This document shows positions 1 to 5,975 of a stretch of 5,975 nt of DNA, in pieces. Below the pieces are notes generated by a model. That model was given only the letters and a program-made list of their open reading frames with translations. It was not told the origin of the DNA and did no database searches. The position numbers and the translations under genes were made by a program. This DNA is from Streptosporangiaceae bacterium (GTDB lineage Bacteria; Actinomycetota; Actinomycetes; Streptosporangiales; Streptosporangiaceae): NCBI GenBank assembly GCA_030045295.1, contig JASIGD010000305.1:1-5975 (forward strand). The letters are read 5' to 3'. How positions within the stretch are numbered: position 1 is the stretch's first letter; the number at the start of each line of letters is the position of its first letter.

Positions 1-1
1 G

Positions 2-397
<396 letters not shown>

Positions 398-404
398 CAC
401 CGTC

Positions 405-1280
405 ATGCTCTCACTGGTCCTGCCGAAAGGCTCGCTCGAGCGAGCCACCCTTGACCTGTTTGACGCGGCCGACCTGACCGTGCGGCGGTCATCGGACCGG
501 GATTATCACGCGTCGATCGACGACCCTCGGATCGACCGGGTCCGGTTCCTGCGCCCCCAGGAGATCCCGTCGTACCTCGAGCGCGGGCTGTTCGATCTCG
601 GCATCACCGGGCGTGACTGGATCGAGGAAACCGAGGCCGAGGTCGCCTCGCTGGGGGAGCTGCAGTACTCGAAGGCCACCTCGCAGCCGGTACGGGTGGT
701 GCTCGCGGTGCCGGACTCGGCGGCCTGGCGGTCCGCCGCCGACCTGCCGGAAGGGGTCCGGATCTCGACCGAGTTTCCGTCTCTCACCAGGCGCTTCCTC
801 GACGCGCGCGGGGTCAAGGCGATGGTGATACCGTCCTACGGCGCGACCGAGGCCAAGGTGCCCGACATCGTGGACGCCATCGTCGACCTCACCGAGACCG
901 GCTCGTCCCTGCGCAAGAACGGCCTGCGGATACTGGAGACGCTGCTGACCAGCTACACGGAGCTGATCGCGTCCGCGCCGGCGTACGCCGACCCGCGAAA
1001 GCGCGCCGCCATGGAGGACATCGCCCTGCTGCTGCGCGGCGCGATCCAGGCCCGTGGCAACGTCCTGCTGAAGCTGAACGTATCGGCCAGCCGGCTCGCC
1101 GCGGTAACCGACATGCTGCCCGCGCTGTCCTCGCCGACGATCACCAAGCTGGCGCGCGAGAACATGAACGCCGTCGAGACCGTCGTCCCCAAGCGCGGCG
1201 TCAACACGCTGATCCCCGCCCTGAAGGCGGCCGGCGCGCAGGACATCCTGGAGATCCCTATCTCCAAGATCGTCGAGTAG
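405..1280 (+). CDS. hisG: ATP phosphoribosyltransferase, long form
   Basis: HisG joins ATP and PRPP to make phosphoribosyl-ATP, the committed and histidine-inhibited first step of histidine synthesis, in the cytosol. The 291 residues show the N-terminal LVLPKGSL, the family segment FDLGITGRDWIEE (about 63-75), the PRPP-binding loop DLTETGSSL (161-169), and a C-terminal regulatory ACT-like domain (about 215-291) ending IPISKIVE. Having that domain makes it the long form, which does not need HisZ. The ATG at 405 puts the conserved strand at residues 2-6. A GGAGG at 388-392, inside the end of ribH, may be the ribosome site, although its 12-nt spacing is long; coupling to ribH is likely. The sequence is unlike the HisG I recall from Streptomyces and Mycobacterium, which start MLRxAVPNKG and end near xCRL. 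It looks closer to forms from archaea and other deep bacterial lineages. Confidence 0.96.
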   Translation: MLSLVLPKGSLERATLDLFDAADLTVRRSSDRDYHASIDDPRIDRVRFLRPQEIPSYLERGLFDLGITGRDWIEETEAEVASLGELQYSKATSQPVRVVLAVPDSAAWRSAADLPEGVRISTEFPSLTRRFLDARGVKAMVIPSYGATEAKVPDIVDAIVDLTETGSSLRKNGLRILETLLTSYTELIASAPAYADPRKRAAMEDIALLLRGAIQARGNVLLKLNVSASRLAAVTDMLPALSSPTITKLARENMNAVETVVPKRGVNTLIPALKAAGAQDILEIPISKIVE

Positions 1281-1289
1281 GCCCGGCGC

Positions 1290-1757
1290 TTGCCCCCCTG
1301 GCGCAGGCAGACCGCCCGGGTGCTGCCGGTCGACCCCCAAGGGCGCGTCCTGCTGCTGCACGGCTGGGATCCTCGCCGCCCCGACGCGCCCTTCTGGTTC
1401 ACCGTCGGCGGCGGCGCTGAACCAGGGGAGTCGCTGCGCGAGGCGGCCGCCCGCGAGCTGCGAGAAGAGGTCGGCATCTCGATCGAACCGGACCGGCTGG
1501 GCGAGCCGATCGCCCAGAACACGGTCGAGTTCTCCTGGGCCGGGTACCACATCATCCAGGGCCAGACGTTCTACGCCGTGCTCATCGAATCCGCCGACGT
1601 GACTCTCGACGGCCTGGACGCGTGGGAGCAGGCCACGACCGACGCCTACGGCTGGCTGTCCGCCGACGACCTGGGGCCAGATAAGCCGCCGGCCGATCCC
1701 GCCCTTCCCGACCTGATCCGCGCCGCCGTGGCCAGCGTCCGCGGCCGTCCGGGATAG
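1290..1757 (+). CDS. Nudix hydrolase
   Basis: This is a 155-residue pyrophosphohydrolase of the Nudix family, whose members cleave nucleoside diphosphates linked to another group and need Mg2+ or Mn2+. The Nudix box is complete at residues 41-63 and fits GX5EX7REUXEEXGU. It runs from G41 through E47, R55-E56 and E59-E60 (metal-binding glutamates) to G62-I63. Residues 7-23 (QTARVLPVDPQGRVLLL) form the first strands. Substrate cannot be told from sequence. The start is the rare TTG at 1290, chosen because the in-frame GTG at 1320 would remove the RRQTAR strand. No strong Shine-Dalgarno is visible, so translation probably depends on ribosomes ending hisG 9 nt earlier. The gene is in the same frame as hisG, with only the TAG at 1278-1280 and three codons between them. 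Confidence 0.9.
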   Translation: MPPWRRQTARVLPVDPQGRVLLLHGWDPRRPDAPFWFTVGGGAEPGESLREAAARELREEVGISIEPDRLGEPIAQNTVEFSWAGYHIIQGQTFYAVLIESADVTLDGLDAWEQATTDAYGWLSADDLGPDKPPADPALPDLIRAAVASVRGRPG

Positions 1758-1819
1758 CCCCGGCGCCTACCTGAGCGCGCTCGTCGTCCCTCTTCGCGGG
1801 CATCGCCCTGGTCTGGAGC

Positions 1820-1852
1820 GGACCGCCCAGAGCGGCCCGGCCTTCAGGCCGG
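1820..1852. terminator. Possible bidirectional terminator hairpins between convergent genes
   Basis: Two adjacent G/C-rich inverted repeats lie between the Nudix stop (1757) and the end of the STAND gene. The first pairs GGACCGC (1820-1826) with GCGGCCC (1832-1838), with one A-C mismatch and a 5-nt loop. The second pairs CCGGCC (1837-1842) with GGCCGG (1847-1852) around TTCA. The second hairpin contains the TGA stop of the minus-strand gene (1844-1846). There is no T-tract on either strand, which is common for actinomycete terminators but leaves the call uncertain. The two stems share 1837-1838 and so cannot both form fully. Confidence 0.4.
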
Positions 1853-4408
1853 CCGGTTAGGCGGTACCTGGGCCAGGGCTTGGGCGATCGTGGTCGACAG
1901 CCGCTGGTTCCGACCCTGGCTCAACGCCTCCTGGCGCTCCAGAACCGAAAGCGCGGCCACGGCCGGCTCGAGGATCCGGTCGAGAATCGCCTGCTCCACG
2001 GGAGGCAACGGGCCGCCGGTTTCCTCCCGGAGCACCTGCGCCGCGCCGAGGTACACCAGGGCCTGCCGCCCGGCGTGCTCCAGGCCCGCAGCGGCGGCAA
2101 ATCCTTCCAGTTCGTAAGCCATGTGGCGCTTGTTCCCGAGAGCGGCGTGGCGGCGCAGCGCCGCACCGAACAGCCGCCGAGCCTGACTGGGCCGCCCGGC
2201 GTCCCGCGCGACCTCGCCGAGGCTGCTCAGGATCACGCTTGCGTCGGGATCGCCGGCCGCCCGGAACAACTTCATCGCCTGCCAGAGCAGCGAGCTGGCC
2301 CGGCGGAACTCGCCCTGGAGACGGGCGGTCTGACCGAGCATGTTATACGCGTGCGCCTGCCAGGACAGGTCATCGCCCTGCGACGCCTCGGCCAGTTCAC
2401 GCTCGAAATGCGGCGCGGCCGCGGCCAGGTCGCCCCGGCCCAGTGCCACCTCGCCGAGGAAGCGGTGCGCCTGGGCCAGACCCTGGTGGTCGCCCAGTGG
2501 CGCGCACAGCTCGATGCCCTGCCGGGCCAGCTCCACCGCCCGCGCGTAGTCACCTTGGAAGCAAGCCAGTGTGCAGGACGCCAGCACGGCGGAGGCCCGG
2601 ATCTGCGGGGGACTCGGGCGCTGCTGCGCATCGTCCAGGGCCAGCAGCCGGTCGAGCTGCAGCACGCCCTCGGCGAGCGACCCGCGCCGCTGCCAGAGCG
2701 GGCTGAGCGCGGCGGCCAGCGCCAGCCCCTCGTCGAGGCACGTGCTGTCGCGCTCGGCCCGATGCCCCGCGAATTCCAGCGCCGCCCGCATATTCGGGTA
2801 GGCCGTCTCCATCTGGTCCAGCGACTCGGCTTGCCTGGATCCGTCCAGCTCCTGGCGGGCGGCCAGCGCCACGCCCAGGTAATGCGCCAGGTGCCGACGC
2901 CGGACGATGTCCTGTTCCCCGGTCTCGGCCAGCCGGGCCAGCGCGTACTCCCGCAAGGTCTGCAGCATCTGGAAACCCGGCGTGTCGCCTGCGGTGACTT
3001 CAAGGAGGCTCTGGTCGGCCAGGTCGGCCAGGTGCTCCAGCGTCCTGGCCGGATCGCGCTCGGCGCTGACCGCGGCCGCGGCCGCGGCGTCGAATGGTCC
3101 GGCGAACACTCCCAGGCGGGCGAACAGCTGCTGCGCATCGCGAGAAAGTAGCGCGTGGCTCCAGTCCAGCGCCGCCTGCAGCGTCTGCTGCCGCTGCGGC
3201 AGGTCGCGCGGACCCCCAGTAAGCAGCGCCAGACGGGACCGCAGCAACGGCAGCAGGGCCCCCGGCGAGTAGAGCCGGATCCTGGCCGCGGCCAGCTCGA
3301 TGGCCAGCGGCAGACCGTCCAGGGCAGTGCAGATCTCGCCCACGGCGGCCAGGTCGTCGACCTGCGGAGCAAAGTCGGGGCGGACCGCCCGCGCCCGGGC
3401 GATGAACAGCCGGACCGCTTCGCTGTCGGCCACGGTGGTTCCGGTGCCGCCTTCGCCCGGCAGGTGCAGCGGCGGGACCCGCACCGTGTGCTCCCCGTAC
3501 AAGCGCAGCGGTATCCGGCTGGTGGCCATCACCCGCAACGCCGGGGCGGCCACCAGCATCCGGGCCAGCAGCGCCGTCTCGTCGAGCAGGTGCTCCAGGT
3601 TGTCCACGACGAGCAGCAGCTCACGGTCGCGCAGCGCTTCGGCGAGGTAAGCCTCGGCCGCCTCCGCCGACGTCGGCGCCAGGCCCAGTGACCGCGCCAC
3701 GGTCGTGGCGAACAACGCGGGATTACGGACCGGCGCCAGATCGACGAAGGCCACGCCGCCGGCGAAGTCACCCGCGAGATCGTGGGCCATCTGCAGGGCC
3801 AGCCTGGTCTTCCCGGTACCGCCGGTCCCGGTGAGGGTGACGAGCCGGGATACCGCTATCGCCGCCGCCACCTCTGCGCGCTCACGCTCCCGGCCGATCA
3901 GCGGGGTGGCCGGAGCCGGCAGCGGTGCGGGCGTCACCCGGAGCCGCGGGGGGGCGGCCGCGTCCGCCACCACCCGCGGATACGTGGGTTCCTCGTCCCT
4001 CGCCGCAGCTATCGGCGCGGGCGCGACGGGCTCTTCCGGCGCGGCGGCCCGGGTCCGCGCAGAGGAATATGACACCGCCCGGCTCACTACGGCATCGTGG
4101 TGGCCGGCTCGCAAGGTGGCAAGCGGTGGCTGCGACCAGGCCGCGTCGGGGATAGCGTGCGGCGGCACTTCGACCAGGTCGAGCAGCGCATAGACGTCCT
4201 CCCGGGTGACCAGCGCGCCCCAGCTGGCCAGCGTCACGATGATGCCGATCACGTCCGGCGTGGTCAGCACGGCGTTGTCGCGGCCGTTGAGCTTATGGCT
4301 GAGCACGTCCGGGTGCAGCCCGATCGACCGCGCAAGCTGCTGCTGGGTATGTCCGACTGCCCGGCGGTGCTTCCTCACCGCCTCGCGGAACCCGCGCAGA
4401 TTCGGCAT
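1844..4408 (-). CDS. XRE-type HTH / NB-ARC-like STAND ATPase / TPR regulator
   Basis: This is an 854-residue predicted signal-responsive transcription regulator. Residues 5-45 are an XRE-like helix-turn-helix, with helix two at TQQQLARSIG (21-30) and the recognition helix near HPDVLSHKLNG (32-42). Residues 92-165 are a Pro/Ala-rich linker. The ATPase starts at PLIGRERE (169-176). Walker A is GTGGTGKT (194-201), Walker B LLLVVDN (264-270), the sensor-like ATSR 295-298, and GLPLAIELAAARIR (365-378) is the family's GLPL motif. A winged-helix-like segment follows (about 415-495). TPR-like helical pairs fill about 600-800. All ATPase motifs are intact. The start at 4408 is chosen because GGAGG lies 5 nt upstream and the HTH begins at once; the frame runs on upstream to 4576, but those residues look non-coding. 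There is no TTA codon. In STAND proteins the TPR part usually senses the ligand and ATP drives oligomerisation. The ligand and target genes are unknown. Confidence 0.92.
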   Translation of the reverse strand: MPNLRGFREAVRKHRRAVGHTQQQLARSIGLHPDVLSHKLNGRDNAVLTTPDVIGIIVTLASWGALVTREDVYALLDLVEVPPHAIPDAAWSQPPLATLRAGHHDAVVSRAVSYSSARTRAAAPEEPVAPAPIAAARDEEPTYPRVVADAAAPPRLRVTPAPLPAPATPLIGRERERAEVAAAIAVSRLVTLTGTGGTGKTRLALQMAHDLAGDFAGGVAFVDLAPVRNPALFATTVARSLGLAPTSAEAAEAYLAEALRDRELLLVVDNLEHLLDETALLARMLVAAPALRVMATSRIPLRLYGEHTVRVPPLHLPGEGGTGTTVADSEAVRLFIARARAVRPDFAPQVDDLAAVGEICTALDGLPLAIELAAARIRLYSPGALLPLLRSRLALLTGGPRDLPQRQQTLQAALDWSHALLSRDAQQLFARLGVFAGPFDAAAAAAVSAERDPARTLEHLADLADQSLLEVTAGDTPGFQMLQTLREYALARLAETGEQDIVRRRHLAHYLGVALAARQELDGSRQAESLDQMETAYPNMRAALEFAGHRAERDSTCLDEGLALAAALSPLWQRRGSLAEGVLQLDRLLALDDAQQRPSPPQIRASAVLASCTLACFQGDYARAVELARQGIELCAPLGDHQGLAQAHRFLGEVALGRGDLAAAAPHFERELAEASQGDDLSWQAHAYNMLGQTARLQGEFRRASSLLWQAMKLFRAAGDPDASVILSSLGEVARDAGRPSQARRLFGAALRRHAALGNKRHMAYELEGFAAAAGLEHAGRQALVYLGAAQVLREETGGPLPPVEQAILDRILEPAVAALSVLERQEALSQGRNQRLSTTIAQALAQVPPNRPA
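3070..3087. repeat. 18-bp perfect palindrome of CGCGGC units inside the STAND gene
   Basis: CCGCGGCCGCGGCCGCGG is its own reverse complement. It falls in the codons for the polyalanine run at residues 441-446 of the STAND protein, so Ala codons in a G/C-rich gene are enough to explain it. It is recorded because it could form a cruciform or promote slippage, not because a function is evident. Confidence 0.5.
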
Positions 4409-4413
4409 CCGCG

Positions 4414-4418
4414 CCTCC
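4414..4418 (-). promoter_or_regulatory. Shine-Dalgarno site that fixes the STAND gene start
   Basis: On the minus strand GGAGG is followed by 5 nt (CGCGG) and then the ATG at 4408-4406. This is the best ribosome-binding site near the several in-frame possible starts, and it places the XRE domain at the very N-terminus, as expected for this architecture. Confidence 0.75.
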
Positions 4419-4453
4419 AGCCTTCGGCCCCCTGGCGCCGCCGCCTGTCGGCT

Positions 4454-4508
4454 GCTGCACCGCCGCCGCAACTCTGCCGCACCTTTGCCGCACCAACGCC
4501 GCAAAAAA
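4454..4508. promoter_or_regulatory. Iterated 11-bp direct-repeat array, probable operator
   Basis: GCCGCA starts at 4465, 4476, 4487 and 4498, each exactly 11 bp from the last, and a one-mismatch copy GCTGCA starts at 4454, again 11 bp away. On the minus strand the units read as heptamers KTGCGGC with 4-bp spacers. The last unit runs into an A6 tract (4503-4508). The five 4-5 bp spacers differ from each other, so the conserved part is the heptamer, not a simple tandem duplication. An 11-bp period is not a multiple of three, so it is not caused by codons. The array begins 45 nt upstream of the STAND start and ends 96 nt before the SRPBCC start. I see no convincing -10/-35 pair on either strand, so which gene it controls is not settled. 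Confidence 0.7.
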
Positions 4509-4549
4509 CGTCTGGTTCCCTGCCTCGCGCCCAGCTTAGATGGTCGCAA

Positions 4550-4560
4550 TCCCGCCGGGA
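4550..4560. promoter_or_regulatory. Short inverted repeat upstream of SRPBCC gene
   Basis: TCCCG and CGGGA form a perfect 5-bp inverted repeat around a central C, 44 nt before the ATG at 4605. The position would suit an operator for a dimeric regulator of the plus-strand gene. The arms are short and G/C-rich, so chance is a real alternative. Confidence 0.2.
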
Positions 4561-4604
4561 AGTGGCCGCCCAGCACAAAGAGGCAGAGCGTAGAAAGCAG
4601 CCGG

Positions 4605-5012
4605 ATGGACCTTTACGTAACGTCCCCCAGCCCGGTCAGGGCCGTGTTCGACCACCTGGCCGATCCCTCGCGCCTGGGCGACTGGCTGCCTGATGTATCT
4701 GCCGTCGGCCCGGATCCGTCCGGCAGCAGCGGAGCCGACTTTCCCCTCACCGCAAATGTCGACGGGATCGAGGTCGCGGCCAGCGGCGAGGTGACCGCGT
4801 TCGAACCGCCGCGGTTGGTCGGCTACCGGCTGTTCATCGGACCCCGGACGCACGGGCTGCGGGTCACCTGTACCGCTGAGGTCGGCGGGACCCGGATCCA
4901 CCTGCACCAGCCCGATAACGCCGCCCCGCTCAACATCGACCTGGTCCGGCTCAGCCGCGTTCTCGGCACGGCCACCGAACAGCCCGGCAAGCAAGCGCAC
5001 GAATTCACGTAG
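4605..5012 (+). CDS. SRPBCC (START/Bet v1-like) family protein
   Basis: This is a 135-residue small cytosolic protein with no signal peptide or membrane segment. The N-terminal strand MDLYVTSPSPVRAVFDHLADPSRLGDWLPDV (written here as its parts: VTSPSPVRAVF, HLADPSRL, DWLPDV; residues 5-31) is the usual entry of the SRPBCC fold. Alternating strands follow at about 55-100 (GEVTAFEPPRLVGYRLF, LRVTCTAEVGGTRIHL) and a C-terminal helix at about 108-124. This fold makes a deep pocket for a hydrophobic ligand; neither ligand nor reaction can be read from the sequence. The ATG at 4605 puts the first strand at the N-terminus; an AGAAAG at 4592-4597 is only a weak ribosome site. The gene diverges from the STAND gene and is followed 13 nt later by the LuxR-like frame, so it may supply or sense a small molecule for these regulators. 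That link is inference. Confidence 0.8.
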   Translation: MDLYVTSPSPVRAVFDHLADPSRLGDWLPDVSAVGPDPSGSSGADFPLTANVDGIEVAASGEVTAFEPPRLVGYRLFIGPRTHGLRVTCTAEVGGTRIHLHQPDNAAPLNIDLVRLSRVLGTATEQPGKQAHEFT

Positions 5013-5025
5013 GGCAGGGCAGACC

Positions 5026-5975
5026 ATGCGCACCGGAACGACGGGGGAACACCGGTCCCGCGGCTGCCCGCAGGCGGCCGTGGCCGTCGGCGCGTTGGTC
5101 CCGGCCGACGCCCCGATCGCCGATCCCGGGGCTCCGGGGCGGCTCGCGCCGCCCCGGTCGGTGGCCGCGGCTGTCGGGGAGTACCTGCGGGTGCTGCCGG
5201 CTGAGACGCGGGCGATCGTGGAGATGCTGGCGGTGCTGAACCTGCGGGTGCCGCTGGCCCAGCTGGGCCTGGCCGCGGAGGCCGGCTCGCCGTGCGCGGC
5301 GATCGAGCCGGCGGTGGCTTCCGGGCTGATGGCCTGGTGGCCGGAAGAGCCGACCTGCCCGGTGGAGATCCGGCTGCCGCTGGTCCGCGACGCCATCTAC
5401 GCCGGCATCGGCGCGGCCCGGCGGCACGTGCTGCACGCCCGCGCGGCGCTGCTGGTCAGCGAGTCGGCGTCGTGGGCGCACCGGGTGGCCGCGCTGGATC
5501 ACCCAGATGAAGACCTGGCCGCCCAGCTGGCGCTGGCCGCCACGCACCTGCGGTGGGCCTCGGACCTGTCCCCGGCCCGGGCCGACCGGGAGCGGCGGCT
5601 GCTGACCGCCGCGCTGCACCTGATGCTGACCGGGCAGCCCGCGGACCCAGCCCTGCGCCGGGCCGTGGACGCCACGGCACCCTCTCCGCTGCGCGGCTGC
5701 GTGCTGGGCACCATGGCCTTTGCCGCGGGCCAGCTCGTCGAGTCGGAACTGCGGTTCAGCAAGGCGCTGGAGCAAGCGCAGACCGACCCGGACAGCCAGC
5801 CGCTGGCCGCCCTGATCGCCAGCCGCCTGGCCGCTACCTACGTACTGCTCGGGGACGGCGAGAAGGCCCAGGCCTTCGGCCGCCGGGCGCTGCACGCCGG
5901 CTGCCTGGACCCGGCTGCGGCCAGCCGGGCGCGCACCGTGGTCGCGATCGGGGCTGCGCAGCTGGCCGGGCCGCG
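5026..5975 (+). CDS. LuxR-type large regulator lacking its ATPase domain, partial at 3' end
   Basis: The frame is open from the ATG at 5026 to the window edge (316 residues so far). From residue 36 onward (GAPGRLAPPRSVAAAV, then YLRVLPAETRAIVEMLAVLN, residues 53-72) it matches, from memory of the family, the region just after the ATPase domain in large LuxR-type (LAL-like) regulators. WWPEEP (104-109) and LPLVRDAIYAG (117-127) follow, and then TPR-like helices (about 165-316). Such proteins normally start with a Walker A ATPase domain of about 250 residues and end in a LuxR HTH, which would lie beyond the window. Here no P-loop exists: residues 1-35 resemble nothing I know, and the SRPBCC stop is only 13 nt upstream. 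It may be a truncated relic still in frame, or a short regulator translated by coupling. The ribosome site (AGGGCAGGGCAG region, 5011-5022) is modest. Confidence 0.75.
   Translation, partial: MRTGTTGEHRSRGCPQAAVAVGALVPADAPIADPGAPGRLAPPRSVAAAVGEYLRVLPAETRAIVEMLAVLNLRVPLAQLGLAAEAGSPCAAIEPAVASGLMAWWPEEPTCPVEIRLPLVRDAIYAGIGAARRHVLHARAALLVSESASWAHRVAALDHPDEDLAAQLALAATHLRWASDLSPARADRERRLLTAALHLMLTGQPADPALRRAVDATAPSPLRGCVLGTMAFAAGQLVESELRFSKALEQAQTDPDSQPLAALIASRLAATYVLLGDGEKAQAFGRRALHAGCLDPAAASRARTVVAIGAAQLAGP
5134..5157 (+). repeat. Perfect 10-bp G/C hairpin in the 5' part of the LuxR-like frame
   Basis: The arm CCGGGGCGGC (5134-5143) is followed by the loop TCGC and its exact complement (5148-5157). 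It lies about 110 nt after the ATG, in codons for residues 37-44 (APGRLAPP). A stem of this strength could slow ribosomes or polymerase. However, the peptide segment is one the family conserves, so the symmetry may come from the codons alone. No T-tract follows, which argues against a classical terminator. Confidence 0.5.

Noticed and set aside
489..1550. Long open frame of 353 codons on the minus strand across hisG and the Nudix gene
   Set aside because: It is antisense to two clearly recognised enzymes, is rich in Gly/Arg/Gln/Asp in the way of reverse-frame G/C-rich sequence, and matches no family I know.
1773..1782. 10-bp palindrome GAGCGCGCTC just after the Nudix stop
   Set aside because: It has no loop to make a useful hairpin and is a likely chance event at this base composition; the hairpins at 1820-1852 are better terminator candidates.
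3010..3034. Direct repeat GGTCGGCCA twice within the STAND gene
   Set aside because: It encodes the repeated LAD residues of a helix (LADLAD, residues 460-465) and keeps the reading frame, so coding constraint explains it.
1880..3151. Plus-strand open frame of 423 codons opposite the STAND gene
   Set aside because: It is the mirror of the TPR coding region; low-complexity Arg/Gln/Pro composition and no domain. The minus-strand protein has intact motifs throughout.
1844..4408. STAND protein as a phage-defence NTPase (Avs-like)
   Set aside because: It has a DNA-binding HTH at the N-terminus instead of a nuclease, protease or membrane effector, and no defence genes are nearby; a transcription regulator explains it better.
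4409..4576. N-terminal extension of the STAND protein to an upstream start at 4576
   Set aside because: The added 56 residues are Arg/Gly/Cys-rich with no domain, they overlap the 11-bp array, and the GGAGG site 5 nt before the ATG at 4408 gives a better start.
4206..4604. Upstream extension of the SRPBCC frame to 4206
   Set aside because: It would overlap the STAND HTH codons on the other strand and the intergenic array. The SRPBCC fold starts right at the ATG at 4605, so the extension is only an open frame in G/C-rich DNA.
4536..5895. Overlapping minus-strand open frames of 286 and 296 codons opposite SRPBCC and the LuxR-like gene
   Set aside because: Both lack recognisable motifs and are antisense to frames with family-level matches; they reflect few stops in G/C-rich sequence.

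Overview
The window comes from a high-GC actinomycete: G/C-rich third codon positions, Ala/Arg-rich proteins, a TTG start, and very large regulators of the ATPase/TPR kind. The regulator sequences recall Streptosporangiales-like genomes (Treboniaceae and relatives), but that placement rests on memory of the families and is not proved here. No tRNA, rRNA, CRISPR array, insertion sequence or integrase is visible.

Left third (1-1757, + strand): a tight metabolic run. It holds the 3' part of ribH (lumazine synthase, riboflavin pathway), then hisG (long-form ATP phosphoribosyltransferase, first step of histidine synthesis) after 7 nt, then a Nudix hydrolase starting 9 nt after hisG. The Nudix frame is the same as the hisG frame, so only one TAG separates the two proteins. 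The hisE gene that I recall between ribH and hisG in Streptomyces is absent here.

Middle (1844-4408, - strand): one 854-residue STAND regulator with an N-terminal XRE-type helix-turn-helix, a Pro/Ala-rich linker, an NB-ARC-like ATPase and a C-terminal TPR array. It converges on the Nudix gene. G/C-rich hairpins between the two genes may act as a terminator in both directions.

Right third (4605-5975, + strand): a small SRPBCC-fold gene, diverging from the STAND gene, is followed 13 nt later by a reading frame open to the window edge. That frame matches the middle and TPR part of large LuxR-type ATPase regulators, but its start leaves no room for the Walker A ATPase domain.

The most striking non-coding signal lies in the 196-bp divergent intergenic region. 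Four perfect copies of GCCGCA, and a fifth with one mismatch, are spaced exactly 11 bp apart (4454-4508). Read on the - strand they are heptamers KTGCGGC separated by 4 bp, the geometry known for SARP-family operators in Streptomyces. The obvious candidate reader here is instead an XRE-STAND protein. A reasonable working model, which is inference, is that the STAND regulator oligomerises on this array and controls itself and perhaps the divergent SRPBCC/LuxR-like pair.
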